Below are positions 26,400-35,700 of a stretch of DNA of 56,669 bases, one piece after another. Within the stretch, counting starts at the first letter, position 1. Each line of letters starts with the position of its first letter. Source of the stretch: Verrucomicrobiales bacterium (GTDB taxonomy: Bacteria > Verrucomicrobiota > Verrucomicrobiia > Limisphaerales > JAYPXF01); the NCBI GenBank assembly GCA_002715965.1, contig PBAL01000002.1:41581-98249 (forward strand), given 5' to 3'. The translations under genes and the position numbers were made by a program. A model generated the notes under the pieces. It worked only from the letters and a program-made list of their open reading frames with translations, was not told where the DNA came from and searched no databases.

Positions 26400-26979
26400 C
26401 GATTGGTGGCAGGAGGAATTTCGGGCCGCGATCGAGCAAGGCATTGATCCCCCGCATGCAGATGATGTGTTTCAGGCGTTGCGCGCGCGGATAAACTTGG
26501 TGTGCGTGGTATCGCCTGATCTTGGTTACGCGGAATTGGGGTGCGCTGGGATGAAAGCGTTTCTGGCGGCCACGTTTACCGGCGACGAGACTCGTGGGGA
26601 AGCAGAAGGCAAAGATCTGGTGCAGGCCCTGGTGGAGTTTGTCGGAGAGACGAAGATTGGTTGGCTGGCGGAAATTGCGCCTGAACGGTTCGAGTTGGAG
26701 AACGGACCGAAGCTGAAGCTGCGTTACTCAACGGATACCGATCCGGACCGGGGTGAAGCAAGCGCCCCGGAGGCCGATGTGCGAATTCATCAAATGCTGG
26801 ATTGCAGCGAACATCCGTTTGTCGGCGAAGGATTGGTGGCCGTAAACCTATGCTTGCGCGATCCGAAGGGCAATCGGGTGGATCACACATTTGACTGGCC
26901 GCGATGGAGACGTGAGGAGTTGCCTGTTCACATGGATCGTTTGCGGGATAAGTTTCCCGCTGAATTTGGCTCGGCATAG
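26392..26979 (+). CDS. Stand-alone protein resembling the C-terminal domain of helicase HrpB
   Basis: A 195-residue protein. Its second half follows the pattern of the HrpB helicase C-terminus: IAPERFELENGPKLKLRYST (compare APxRxxLxNGxxxxxxY), then VRIHQMLDCSEHPFVGEGLV, VNLCLRDPKGNRVDHTFDWP and a final helix RDKFPAE. The first half is helical with no helicase motifs (no Walker A, no DEAH). The similarity is judged by eye and needs a profile search. The gene overlaps the CPXCG gene by 8 bases. A start at ATG 26392 is chosen because the frame upstream lies within that gene. Confidence 0.7.
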   Translation: MDDDWWQEEFRAAIEQGIDPPHADDVFQALRARINLVCVVSPDLGYAELGCAGMKAFLAATFTGDETRGEAEGKDLVQALVEFVGETKIGWLAEIAPERFELENGPKLKLRYSTDTDPDRGEASAPEADVRIHQMLDCSEHPFVGEGLVAVNLCLRDPKGNRVDHTFDWPRWRREELPVHMDRLRDKFPAEFGSA

Positions 26980-27012
26980 AACCTGGTCGGAACCACGGTC
27001 CCATCACTCGTG

Positions 27013-27513
27013 TTACGACTTCTTTCGCTTTGGTGAATTGTCAGCAGCCTCGCGGCAGGCGTCCGCGACGGTTGCCAGCTTCTTCAGGAAGTCTTCCCGA
27101 TCGGCTTCATCCAGCACCGAGAGCACCTGGGATTGAAGATTCACTGCAACATCACGTAGGTTTTCGAACAGCTTTCGCCCTTTCGCGGTGATCTTGATGC
27201 GATACGCCCGCCGGTCGGTTTCATGGCGCTTGCGTTCGACCCAGCCGGCTTTCTCCATTCGCTCCAGCAACGACGCGATTGTGTTTGGGTCGCTGCTCAT
27301 CAGGCGTGTGAGTTGGCCTTGGGTTATGCCCTTGGGATCTGCCTCGGTGAGCGTCCGCAGCGCGGTAAATTGGTCTGGTGTTGCGCCGGTCGGCGCGATG
27401 CGTCGGCGAAGCGCCTGGTTCAGGCTATACCAAGCCCGCCGGAGCAGGGGAGGCAGGCGCTTGCGATCGGGAGAATCGACGGGCAAAGTATTGTCCGGGT
27501 TGGATTCAGACAT
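27013..27513 (-). CDS. MarR-family transcriptional regulator
   Basis: A 166-residue winged-helix repressor-type protein. DNA-binding region: PDQFTALRTLTEADPKGITQ, GQLTRLMSSDPNTIASLLER, MEKAGWVERKRHETDRRAYR; this is the classic MarR core with the D-x-R wing. A charged C-terminal helix (about 125-166) would complete the dimer interface. The neighbours do not reveal the controlled gene: it converges on the HrpB-C-like gene, and the upstream gene on the same strand is another HTH protein. Confidence 0.92.
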   Translation of the reverse strand: MSESNPDNTLPVDSPDRKRLPPLLRRAWYSLNQALRRRIAPTGATPDQFTALRTLTEADPKGITQGQLTRLMSSDPNTIASLLERMEKAGWVERKRHETDRRAYRIKITAKGRKLFENLRDVAVNLQSQVLSVLDEADREDFLKKLATVADACREAADNSPKRKKS

Positions 27514-27586
27514 GAATTGGAAATTGTGTGACGTTCCGCAAAGCGGGTGTCAATGCGAAGGTAAGCGTGGTCTGGAAAAAGTCGCC

Positions 27587-28159
27587 TCAGCCCTTGCCGG
27601 ACATCTGCTCCTTAACCTGATTGAAATTCCCCTGTTCGCAGCAATTCACGAATCCCTCTGCGACCGATTTTAGTTCACGCCACTGCAGGCGGATCTTTTT
27701 GGCTTCTTCCGGCGAGATATGGTTGTCGCCCGCGGCTTGTGCGATGACCGACAGCAGGTCAGCGAAGTCCTGCAGGATCTGATTGGTCGCCGGCATGAGT
27801 TCATGCGGGTGCGGCCATTGTGCCTTCGGATTGCGGACAAAAAAGCCACCGGCCTTTTCACAGATCCAATCGATGATGCGCGGGTCTTCCGTGGCTTCGA
27901 TGATTTTCTGGATGCGGTCCAGAGGATTCGTTGCCCCACTCCCGGTTTCGCTGACTGGTTCGGACCACTTGTAGATCATGGAAAGGGACAGGCCGGTAAT
28001 GTCGGCAATCTGTTTCGGGCTGGAGCCCTTGAACACTTCGCGTAAGACCTCGTGAGATTCCACGCTCGGGAGGATGTAATTGGGGAGGGCGGATTGCAAG
28101 GTGGATGGGATGTTGGAGTTCGTCACGCTACGTATCCCGCATTCGTCTGGAACCCTCAA
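27587..28159 (-). CDS. HTH protein resembling phage CII-type regulators
   Basis: A 190-residue protein. Residues about 35-68 form a helix-turn-helix (LREVFKGSSPKQIADITGLS, LSMIYKWSEP). The middle segment NPLDRIQKIIEATEDPRIID is like phage regulatory CII/DUF-type proteins that have been domesticated in many Verrucomicrobia. The rest is helical (SPEEAKKIRLQWRELKSVAE). It may regulate itself or a lost prophage, but no phage genes are nearby. Its 5' end is 22 bases from the start of the divergent metallohydrolase. Confidence 0.7.
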   Translation of the reverse strand: MRVPDECGIRSVTNSNIPSTLQSALPNYILPSVESHEVLREVFKGSSPKQIADITGLSLSMIYKWSEPVSETGSGATNPLDRIQKIIEATEDPRIIDWICEKAGGFFVRNPKAQWPHPHELMPATNQILQDFADLLSVIAQAAGDNHISPEEAKKIRLQWRELKSVAEGFVNCCEQGNFNQVKEQMSGKG

Positions 28160-28181
28160 CAGGCGTTGTTACGATTCAGGG

Positions 28182-29789
28182 ATGTTCCGGCCCATCTTCA
28201 TCGCATGCGCAGTGTTTCTCATGTTCCACGCGCAGCTTCTGGCTGCGTCACTGATTGGTGAAATCCGAGATTCCGAATCGGGACAATTTCTTCCCGCACG
28301 CATCTATGTCCAAGATCAGACAGGGAAATGGTTCTTCCCTGAATCCGCACACAAAGATGGATCTGCCGTTCGCTATCAGAAGCAAAGCAGGGGGAACACC
28401 AACTCGGTGGAAATGCACACCACGCTCTCCGCGCATCCGTTTCGAGTTGAGCTCCCCATTGGGAAGTACACGCTGACCGTTGAACGCGGGAAGGAATACT
28501 TCACGCTGATCCAAGATGTGGAGGTGAAAGGCAAGGAGACGCGAGTGAAGCTGCCGTTGAAGCGGTGGATCAACATGGCTGAGCGCGGTTGGTATTCTGG
28601 CGATACGCATGTGCATCGTACATTGGAAGAATTGCCGAACCTGATGCGGGCGGAAGATCTGAACGTGAGCTTCCCGTTGGTGTATTGGGTCACTCGCGCA
28701 TACGAGTCTCCTTCGACCGGCAACAAGAATCTTGGAGGGAACATTCCGTCCGGATTGATCAAGCTGGATTCCACGCATGTGATTTATCCGCGCAACACGG
28801 AATACGAGATCTTCAGCGTGAATCGTAAACGCCACGCACTCGGGGCAATATTTGTGCTCAATCACAAGCAGCCGTTCCAGATGGGCGCTCCACCGGTGAC
28901 TCCGATCGCGGAACAGGCGCGTGCGGAAGGAGCGTTGCTTGAATTGGACAAGCACAACTGGGAATGGAGCATGATGCTCGTGCCGGTGATGAATGTGGAT
29001 TTGTTCGAACTCTCGAACAATCACGTGTGGCGCACGGAGTTCGGATTTCGTAATTTCGGTTTAGAGGCACCGAACTACATGGGGCTGAACCCGAAAGGGC
29101 AGTGGACTGAACGTGATTGGTTGCTTTATGGGTTCAAGAACTACTACGCGCTGTTGAATTCGGGATTTCCCATGCGTGTTGCCGCCGGGAACGCGAGTGG
29201 AGTTCATCCGGTCCCACTTGGCTTCGGCCGCGTTTATGTGAATCTGCCTGATGGCTTTGATTACGACGACTGGGTGAACGGGCTGAATGCCGGACGCAGT
29301 TTCGTGACAACCGGTCCGATGTTGTTCGCGACGATTGACGGGAAACCTGCTGGAACAAAGACCACGCTTGCGACTGGCAAGTCACTGAAGATTGCCGGTG
29401 AGTTGTGTTCGGATCACATGCCTGGCGGTGTGGAGATCATGCGCAATGGCGAAGCGATTATCAGGATCGCTTCGCAGCCAGAACAACGCGAAGACGGATC
29501 GTTTCGTTTTCGATTCGAGACCAACGTTAAGGTGGAAGAGTCGTCCTGGATCGCGCTGCGCTACATCGAGCATAGAGAGGGAGGGAGACTGAGGTTTGCT
29601 CACACGAACCCGTGGCACTTTTCTGTCACGGGCAAACCGCTTCGCCCCAAGAAACGAGAGATTGAGTTTCTGATCGGCCGGATGAAGACGCAGATCCAAC
29701 GATCGACGGGTGTGCTTCCTGAGAAAGCGATGGCGGAGTATCAAAGAGCCTTGGCGGTCTATCAATCGAAGCTGGCGAACGCCCGCTGA
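28182..29789 (+). CDS. Secreted CehA/McbA-type metallohydrolase (PHP-like)
   Basis: A 535-residue protein with a signal peptide (MFRPIFIACAVFLMFHAQLL). Residues 22-125 form a carboxypeptidase-regulatory-like beta domain (ARIYVQDQTGKWFFPESA, LPIGKYTLTVERGKEYF). The catalytic part begins with the metal motif YSGDTHVHR (D141, H143, H145) and continues through ELSNNHVW and GNASGVHPVPLG. CehA/McbA enzymes hydrolyse carbamates and related esters, but in PVC bacteria most members are uncharacterised. The ATG at 28182 is chosen because it starts the signal peptide; the frame is open to 28080. Confidence 0.85.
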   Translation: MFRPIFIACAVFLMFHAQLLAASLIGEIRDSESGQFLPARIYVQDQTGKWFFPESAHKDGSAVRYQKQSRGNTNSVEMHTTLSAHPFRVELPIGKYTLTVERGKEYFTLIQDVEVKGKETRVKLPLKRWINMAERGWYSGDTHVHRTLEELPNLMRAEDLNVSFPLVYWVTRAYESPSTGNKNLGGNIPSGLIKLDSTHVIYPRNTEYEIFSVNRKRHALGAIFVLNHKQPFQMGAPPVTPIAEQARAEGALLELDKHNWEWSMMLVPVMNVDLFELSNNHVWRTEFGFRNFGLEAPNYMGLNPKGQWTERDWLLYGFKNYYALLNSGFPMRVAAGNASGVHPVPLGFGRVYVNLPDGFDYDDWVNGLNAGRSFVTTGPMLFATIDGKPAGTKTTLATGKSLKIAGELCSDHMPGGVEIMRNGEAIIRIASQPEQREDGSFRFRFETNVKVEESSWIALRYIEHREGGRLRFAHTNPWHFSVTGKPLRPKKREIEFLIGRMKTQIQRSTGVLPEKAMAEYQRALAVYQSKLANAR

Positions 29790-29797
29790 TGTATGAC

Positions 29798-29810
29798 GGC
29801 CTGAAAGGCC
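29798..29810. terminator. Small hairpin between convergent genes
   Basis: GGCCT (29798-29802) and AGGCC (29806-29810) pair around GAA, in the 28-base gap between the metallohydrolase and the pseudouridine synthase. There is no T-run on either strand, so intrinsic termination is uncertain. Confidence 0.35.
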
Positions 29811-29817
29811 ATTGCAG

Positions 29818-30831
29818 CTACTTGTGGTTCAGGGCGCCCAGAGCCACTTTGAAGTCGTCTGGCCAGGCGGCCTCGAATTCTGTGAACTCTTTGGTCGCAG
29901 GGTGTGTGAATCCCAGCCTGGCAGCGTGGAGCATCTGTCTCGGCGCGTGGTAACCGCTTCGCTCACGCAACTGATTGTTCTGGTTCCTTCCGTAAATCGC
30001 ATCACCGACGAGGGGATGTCCTAGGAATCGGAAGTGAACACGGATCTGGTGCGTGCGGCCGGTATGCAACGTGGCTTCCGCGAGACTGGCATGTTCGAAC
30101 ACTTCCATGCGTCGATAGCTGGTGTGGGCGGGTTTGCCATCGTTGTCGTCCAAGGCCGCCATGCGTTTTCGATGCGTTGGATGACGGGCGATCGCGACGC
30201 GGATTTCGCCTGACTCGTGCGTCAATCGGCGACAAACGATGGCGTGATATATCTTTTTCGTCTCGCGTTCGGCAAATTGCCGGCTCAATTCATTGTGGGT
30301 GGAGTCATTCTTGGCCACGACCATGCAGCCGCTGGTGTCGAGATCGAGGCGGTGAACGATACCGGGACGGGCTACTCCTCCAATTCCGCTGAGCTGACCG
30401 TTACAATGGTGCAGCAAGGCATGGACGAGTGTGCCGGTTTCATGGCCGTTGCCGGGATGCACACAAAGCCCAGCTGGTTTGTTCAGGACGAGCAGATCCT
30501 TGTCTTCGAAGATGACGTCCAGGGGAATGTCTTCCGGAGCGGGTTCCGCGGGGCGAGGTTCGGGCCAGACGACGTGGACTTCATCTCCGGCCCGGGGCGA
30601 ATACGTGCGTTTGACCGTCTTGCCATTGACGGTGATGTGTCCTTCGAGGATCAATCGCTGGATCGTTCCGCGCGACACCGCCTGATAAATCTCACCGAGG
30701 TAGTGGTCTAGCCGCTTGCGGGGGAGGGAGGTCTCTACTTCGAATGTTTCTGATCGGTCACGCACTGGCGGTAATTGACGTCCGGGTGTCGGTTTATCAT
30801 CACGGAAACCGGCACGTGGCGAGAATTGCAA
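29818..30831 (-). CDS. RluA-family 23S rRNA pseudouridine synthase (RluD-like)
   Basis: A 337-residue enzyme. An S4 RNA-binding domain lies at about 35-95 (RKRLDHYLGEIYQAVSRGTI, LEGHITVNGKTVK), followed by the catalytic domain with IVHRLDLDTSG (catalytic Asp in HRLD, near 163) and HPLVGDAIYGR-type ending. S4-containing RluA enzymes such as RluD modify 23S rRNA. The longest frame begins at a TTG (30831); a GTG at 30765 (VRDRSETFEVE) matches the usual N-terminus better and leaves more room for the divergent promoter. The exact target uridines cannot be told from sequence alone. Confidence 0.93.
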   Translation of the reverse strand: MQFSPRAGFRDDKPTPGRQLPPVRDRSETFEVETSLPRKRLDHYLGEIYQAVSRGTIQRLILEGHITVNGKTVKRTYSPRAGDEVHVVWPEPRPAEPAPEDIPLDVIFEDKDLLVLNKPAGLCVHPGNGHETGTLVHALLHHCNGQLSGIGGVARPGIVHRLDLDTSGCMVVAKNDSTHNELSRQFAERETKKIYHAIVCRRLTHESGEIRVAIARHPTHRKRMAALDDNDGKPAHTSYRRMEVFEHASLAEATLHTGRTHQIRVHFRFLGHPLVGDAIYGRNQNNQLRERSGYHAPRQMLHAARLGFTHPATKEFTEFEAAWPDDFKVALGALNHK

Positions 30832-30875
30832 CTATTCGTTTGCTTTCGCGGATTGACCTGCTCGAACCTGCGGTG

Positions 30876-32141
30876 ATGTCTGATGCAACTCCAATGGCTT
30901 CTGAACCCGTCGATAGCATTGCCCAGCCGACAAGGCCAGCACCTTCGCGCCTGATGTCCGTCGATGCCCTGCGCGGTTTTGACATGTTCTGGATCATTGG
31001 TGCGGGATCGCTTGTGGGGGCCTTGGGCAGGATGAGCGATAATTCGGTTGTTCAGTTTCTGACGTATCAGCTCAGGCACGCCGAGTGGGGGGGCTTTCGA
31101 TTCTACGATCTGATCTTTCCTTTGTTCTTGTTCATCGTAGGTGTGTCGCTGGTCTTTTCTCTGACAAAGGAGATCGAACGGGATGGGCGGCCGGCTGCAT
31201 TGAAGCGCTTGATCAGGAGATCATTGCTGTTGTTCGTGATCGGCATCTTTTACTCGGGAGGGTTTTCGAAGGAATGGCCGGAGATCAGATTGCTGGGCGT
31301 GTTGCAGAGGTTGGCGCTGGGATATTTCTTCGGCGGACTGTTGTTCTGCTTCATACCGAAGCCAAGGCGATTGGCCGGGATTGCTGTCGGTCTGTTGGTT
31401 GGTTATTGGGCGATAATGACCTTCGTTCCGATTCGGGATATTCAATTGAGTGATGAACAGCTTGGTGCATTGAGCGCTCAATTCGGCGAGAAGGATCCGG
31501 CGATCATCTTCCACAACACGAAGAAAACGACGTCGGGCCAATACGACATGGGTTACAACCTCGCGAACCATCTTGATTTCCAATACCTGCCCGGGAAGAA
31601 GTGGAACAAGTATTGGGATCCCGAGGGTTATCTGAGCACGATTCCGGCAGTCTCCACCTGCCTCATCGGTGTGCTTGCCGGGATGCTGCTGCGCCGGAAA
31701 GAGGTGGAAGACGTGAGCAAAGTCAAGCAACTCGCGCTGGCCGGGATATGTTGCCTGATCGTTGGTTATCTCTGGGGGTTGCAGTTCCCGATCATCAAGA
31801 AGATCTGGACGTCTTCCTTTGTTCTGGTTGCCGGCGGGTGGAGCTTGCTGCTGCTGGCGTTGTTCTATCTGGTGGTGGATGTTTGGAAGGCGCGGTCGTG
31901 GTGTTTGCCGTTTGTGTGGATCGGGATGAACTCAATCACCATCTATCTTGCGAATAACATCATCGGTTATCCTGGATTCAGGAAGGTGGCGGAACGATTC
32001 GTGGGAGGGGACGTGAAGAATTTTTTCAACGAGGCGGTGACGAAGGGCTTCGGAGATTTGATGGTTGCCTTGGTAGGGCTCGGGTTGGCCGTGTTGTTTT
32101 GCTGGTATCTTCACCGCCGGAAGATCTTTTTGCGTTTATAA
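30876..32141 (+). CDS. Multispan DUF5009/heparan-alpha-glucosaminide acetyltransferase-like protein
   Basis: A 421-residue membrane protein with about 10-11 spans. The N-terminal signature RLMSVDALRGFDMFWIIGAG is typical of the DUF5009/HGSNAT/NagX group, followed by FRFYDLIFPLFLFIVGVSLV, LRRLGVLQR-like LLGVLQRLALGYFFGGLLF, and WIGMNSITIYLANNII near the end. Human HGSNAT transfers acetyl groups across the membrane to glycans; bacterial members are mostly uncharacterised. The ATG at 30876 precedes a short cytoplasmic Pro/Ala-rich leader; the frame is open to 30744 but overlaps the divergent gene. It ends 23 bases before the convergent sulfatase. Confidence 0.9.
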   Translation: MSDATPMASEPVDSIAQPTRPAPSRLMSVDALRGFDMFWIIGAGSLVGALGRMSDNSVVQFLTYQLRHAEWGGFRFYDLIFPLFLFIVGVSLVFSLTKEIERDGRPAALKRLIRRSLLLFVIGIFYSGGFSKEWPEIRLLGVLQRLALGYFFGGLLFCFIPKPRRLAGIAVGLLVGYWAIMTFVPIRDIQLSDEQLGALSAQFGEKDPAIIFHNTKKTTSGQYDMGYNLANHLDFQYLPGKKWNKYWDPEGYLSTIPAVSTCLIGVLAGMLLRRKEVEDVSKVKQLALAGICCLIVGYLWGLQFPIIKKIWTSSFVLVAGGWSLLLLALFYLVVDVWKARSWCLPFVWIGMNSITIYLANNIIGYPGFRKVAERFVGGDVKNFFNEAVTKGFGDLMVALVGLGLAVLFCWYLHRRKIFLRL

Positions 32142-32164
32142 GGTTGGCGTCACCAGTCCGTTTG

Positions 32165-33796
32165 CTATTTCACGCCCAGTCGTTCTCTGACGATTTGTGG
32201 AAGTCGCCGATCACGCGGATTAATGATCTGAACGCGTTTGTCATTTTGGAGCTTGAGACCCTGTGTGCTGCGGCCGTTCTCGATCTGCCGTTGGAGCAAG
32301 GCAACCATCTGCCGAACCCGCTCGGGGTGTTTGGCTGCGAGGTTTGTGGTTTCAGCGGGATCGATCGAGAGGTTGTAGAGCTGAACGAACGGCGCCTGGT
32401 ACAGTTGTGGTTCGGTTACTGGGCCCTTCACTGATGCCAGTGCGGCTGACCATGCCTCCTGCGCCAAGGGTTCGTTGCCGGCTGCGTTCCGCGAAATGGC
32501 GTGCGTGCCACTGCCGGGGCAGAGACAGAGTTTCCAATGTGCATCGCGGATTGCGAACGCTGCCACGGATTGCATCACGAGATCTTTGCGGATTCCCTTG
32601 GCGCGCGGATTCTTGAGGAGCGCGGCAAAGCTGATCGAATCGGGAGCTTCTTGCGCGCGGAGTTTTGCGCCTGAAATTTCAGCGAAGGTGGCCATGAGAT
32701 CGTTCATTCCCACCAGTTGATTGCAGGAACTGCCCTGTGGGATGACGCCCGGCCAACGGGCAACGAGTGGCACACGGAGTCCGCCTTCATAGATCGAGAA
32801 TTTGTAACCACGATAGGGGCCGCTTGAGTAGTGGCCTCGTGCCTCTAGTTTCTTCAACTGCGCTGGAGTGGCCTTGAGGATGTTTCCGGCATAGGGCGCG
32901 GCTCCGTGATCCGAGGAGAACATCACGAGTGTTTCCTTGTCCCAACCGTTTGCCTTGAGCGCGTTCATGACACGTTCGACCGCGTGATCGGTTTCCATCA
33001 CGAAATCCCCATAGACACCCAGTTTGCTTCTGCCGCGCCATTTGACGCCGGGGCTTGTTGGCGTGTGTGGCGCTGTCAAAGCCAGGAAGAGGAAGAACGG
33101 TTTGTCTGAGTTTTGCTTGGCAATGAATCCTTCTGCCTCTTTGTAAAAGGTCTCCAGGACTTCGTGATCCTGAAAGTCCTTCGCCGCGGGACCAACTCGG
33201 TTGAACGCGCTCCATCCCTTTTGCGCGGTGACTTCGCCCAGCCACTGGTTGTTCCGTGCGTAAGCGTAGGGGAACATGTCGAGTGAGCCGGGAAGGATAA
33301 AACTGTAGTTGAAGCCGAATTGAACGGGGCCGTATTTGAGCGGCTTGGTGAAGTCGGTGTTGCCGGGGCCCTGCCGCTTGCCGTCCCTCGTGGTCATGGT
33401 CGTGCCCAGGTGCCACTTGCCGACATAGCCCGTATGGTAACCGGCGCGTTTGAGGACTTTCGCCAAGGTTGATTTTTCTGTGCCGGGACGCGGTCCGACA
33501 AATCCCCAAGGGCCGCTGTTCAGCGTCGGGCCGAATCGCCAGTTGTAGCGTCCGGTCATGATGGCCCGACGTGTGGGGCTGCAGATGGAGGCGTTCACGT
33601 GGGCATCGGTGAATCGGAGGCCCTCCGCAGCAAGGGTGTCTATGTTGGGGGTGTCGATCTTGCAACGATCTCCGCCGTAACAACCGATGTCTCCAATGCC
33701 AAGGTCGTCGGCGAGGATGAAGACGATGTTCGGTTTGCTTGCCACACCGAGTGCGGTGTTTGAGAGAGCCAGAAAGAGAACGAGTGTTTTGATCAC
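32165..33796 (-). CDS. Secreted type I sulfatase
   Basis: A 543-residue protein beginning at a GTG (33796) that yields a signal peptide (IKTLVLFLALSNTALGVAS). Calcium ligands appear in NIVFILADDLGIGDIGCYG (D30, D31). The formylglycine motif C-S-P-T-R starts at C72 (CSPTRRAIMTGRYN), with GYVGKWHLG and later FSSDHGA as further metal-site elements. This is a complete arylsulfatase-type enzyme needing conversion of Cys72 to formylglycine. Likely substrates are sulfated polysaccharides. The frame extends upstream to 33925 without signal-like sequence. A small membrane protein gene lies 19 bases upstream on the same strand. Confidence 0.95.
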   Translation of the reverse strand: MIKTLVLFLALSNTALGVASKPNIVFILADDLGIGDIGCYGGDRCKIDTPNIDTLAAEGLRFTDAHVNASICSPTRRAIMTGRYNWRFGPTLNSGPWGFVGPRPGTEKSTLAKVLKRAGYHTGYVGKWHLGTTMTTRDGKRQGPGNTDFTKPLKYGPVQFGFNYSFILPGSLDMFPYAYARNNQWLGEVTAQKGWSAFNRVGPAAKDFQDHEVLETFYKEAEGFIAKQNSDKPFFLFLALTAPHTPTSPGVKWRGRSKLGVYGDFVMETDHAVERVMNALKANGWDKETLVMFSSDHGAAPYAGNILKATPAQLKKLEARGHYSSGPYRGYKFSIYEGGLRVPLVARWPGVIPQGSSCNQLVGMNDLMATFAEISGAKLRAQEAPDSISFAALLKNPRAKGIRKDLVMQSVAAFAIRDAHWKLCLCPGSGTHAISRNAAGNEPLAQEAWSAALASVKGPVTEPQLYQAPFVQLYNLSIDPAETTNLAAKHPERVRQMVALLQRQIENGRSTQGLKLQNDKRVQIINPRDRRLPQIVRERLGVK

Positions 33797-33815
33797 GTTG
33801 TGGTGTTGCGCTGCA

Positions 33816-34157
33816 TCACTTCCGACGCTGCCAGGGAAGCAGATTGGAATCTTCCGAACGCCGTTCTCGGCGCGTCCGAGGCTCCTCTCTGGGTGCTGGT
33901 GCTTTGCGCAGTTGAAAGGCGGCAACGATGGAAAGGATCAGCCCTGCCAGAAACACAACCGCAATACCCACAATGATCAGTGGCTTGGTGCGATTCAGCG
34001 TGACGGTGGGAAAGAACATTTCGTGCGCCACCACGAAAAAACAACTGACGAAGGCGAGGAACACGATGCGTCGGCCGCGTTCCAATGATCGGCGCGATTT
34101 TTCGAATTTGTCAGGCGGTGACTCGTGCACGTGCGTTGATTGTGTGTCCTCACTCAT
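33816..34157 (-). CDS. Small two-span membrane protein of unknown function
   Basis: A 113-residue protein with two hydrophobic spans (about 27-46, RIVFLAFVSCFFVVAHEMFF, and 57-78, LIIVGIAVVFLAGLILSIVA) and a basic, Arg-rich C-terminus (EEPRTRRERRSEDSNLLPWQ). I do not recognise a family. Its start (MSEDTQSTH) overlaps the end of the polyphosphate:AMP phosphotransferase gene by 8 bases, which suggests translational coupling with it. The sulfatase follows after 19 bases, so the three could be one transcript. Confidence 0.75.
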   Translation of the reverse strand: MSEDTQSTHVHESPPDKFEKSRRSLERGRRIVFLAFVSCFFVVAHEMFFPTVTLNRTKPLIIVGIAVVFLAGLILSIVAAFQLRKAPAPREEPRTRRERRSEDSNLLPWQRRK

Positions 34158-35634
34158 CTTCGCCCTTCGTGGCCAGCTGACGTTCGAACATTTCAACCAC
34201 GTGTTTAAGGATGGCGATGCGCGCAAATCGCTTGTCGTTGCCCGGCACGATGTGCCACGGAGCCGCCCCTGTGTTCGTCTCCGCAACCATGTCGCTCACG
34301 GCCGTTTCGTATTCGGACCATTTGGCACGGTTTCGCCAGTCTTCCTCCGTGATCTTGTGGCGCTTCCAAGGTGTGTTTTCGCGTTTGGCGAAGCGCTTGG
34401 CCTGTTCGTCCTGGCTGATGTGCAGCCAGAATTTCGATACCATGATTCCGTGATCGATGAGTTGCTGCTCGAAGTCGCGGATTTCGGCGAATGCCCGCTG
34501 CCATTCAGTTGGTGAAGCGAGTTGCTCAATCCGCTCAACCAGCACGCGGCCGTACCAAGATCGGTCAAAGATGGTGAGCCGTCCGCCCGGAGGGACGTGT
34601 TTCCAGAATCGCCAAAGGTAATGTTGTGAAAGTTCCTCTTCTGTCGGTGCCGCTACCGGTATGACCCGAAACAGTCGGGGATCCAATGCATTGGTGACTC
34701 TGCGGATCGCGCTTCCTTTGCCCGCGGCATCCCAGCCTTCGAAGACCAGCACTGCCGAACGCTTTCGTTCATAAGCCTGCCACATCAGCCGGTCCAACTG
34801 GTATTGGTACTTTCGAAGCTGTTTCTGGTAGTCCTTCGCGCCGAGTTTCTTGCTGAGGTCGACGTTCTCAAGGACCGATTTGTCGCGGTCGTTGGTGTGT
34901 GCTTCGGCCTTGGGTATTGACTTGCGCTTGGCTGCTGCGGTTTCCATGGCGTCCGCCAGGATTTCGCCCACGGCCAGATCGCGCGTTGCGTCGCTCTTGG
35001 CGTCAAGCACGTTCCAGGGAGCCGCCTCGGTGTGCGTCAACTCCATGACGGTGTGGGATACGTTCGCGAACTCATCGTAGAGCGAGTGATGCTCCCAGTT
35101 GGTTGGATTGACGCGCCAGAAGCCGATGGGTTGCTTTTCCAATTCGCGGAGGCGCTTTCGCTGTGCCTTGCGGCCAAGGTGCAGCCAGATCTTGACGATC
35201 ACATAACCGTCCTCGATCAGCATGTTTTCATGGAAACGCACATGCTCCATCTGGTTGCGGAATTGCGAGCGGCCGACCTTGCCATAAACCCGCCTGATGA
35301 TCGGCCCGGTGTACCAGGACCCGAAGTAAATCGCGATGCGATTGCGGGAGGGAAGCACGCGCCAATAGCGCCAGAATCGGGGACGTTCGCTTTCCTCAGT
35401 GGTCTTGGCCCAGAAGGCGTTCGTATCGACGCCTCGAGGATCAAGCCATTCATTGAGCCGGTGAACCACCTCGCCTTTGCCTGCGCCGTCCATGCCGGCG
35501 ATGATCACGATCACCGGCCGCTTTGCGCGTTGCAACGCGAACTGCGCATCCAGAAGTCGCGACCGAAGTTCGGGAACGCGTCTCTGAAAATCCGATTTGG
35601 ATACCTTTTCGATTTTCTCGACCGATTCGAGCAT
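34150..35634 (-). CDS. pap: Polyphosphate:AMP phosphotransferase (two-domain PPK2)
   Basis: A 494-residue protein made of two PPK2 domains in tandem. Each has a P-loop: VIIAGMDGAGKGEVVHRLNE in the first and VFEGWDAAGKGSAIRRVTNA in the second, with lid phrases such as FDRSWYGRVLVERIE. Two-domain PPK2 proteins phosphorylate AMP to ADP using polyphosphate. The start at MLESVEKIEKVSKSDFQ (35634) matches family N-termini; 19 more codons are open upstream. It is followed with overlap by a small membrane protein gene. No ppk1 or ppx gene is in the window. Confidence 0.94.
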   Translation of the reverse strand: MLESVEKIEKVSKSDFQRRVPELRSRLLDAQFALQRAKRPVIVIIAGMDGAGKGEVVHRLNEWLDPRGVDTNAFWAKTTEESERPRFWRYWRVLPSRNRIAIYFGSWYTGPIIRRVYGKVGRSQFRNQMEHVRFHENMLIEDGYVIVKIWLHLGRKAQRKRLRELEKQPIGFWRVNPTNWEHHSLYDEFANVSHTVMELTHTEAAPWNVLDAKSDATRDLAVGEILADAMETAAAKRKSIPKAEAHTNDRDKSVLENVDLSKKLGAKDYQKQLRKYQYQLDRLMWQAYERKRSAVLVFEGWDAAGKGSAIRRVTNALDPRLFRVIPVAAPTEEELSQHYLWRFWKHVPPGGRLTIFDRSWYGRVLVERIEQLASPTEWQRAFAEIRDFEQQLIDHGIMVSKFWLHISQDEQAKRFAKRENTPWKRHKITEEDWRNRAKWSEYETAVSDMVAETNTGAAPWHIVPGNDKRFARIAILKHVVEMFERQLATKGEDE

Positions 35635-35700
35635 CGCCTGTCGCGTGGGCAGCGCGGCGATTCTGCCCGTTGGGAAGTGCGGGCCAAGCAAAATCGCGGC

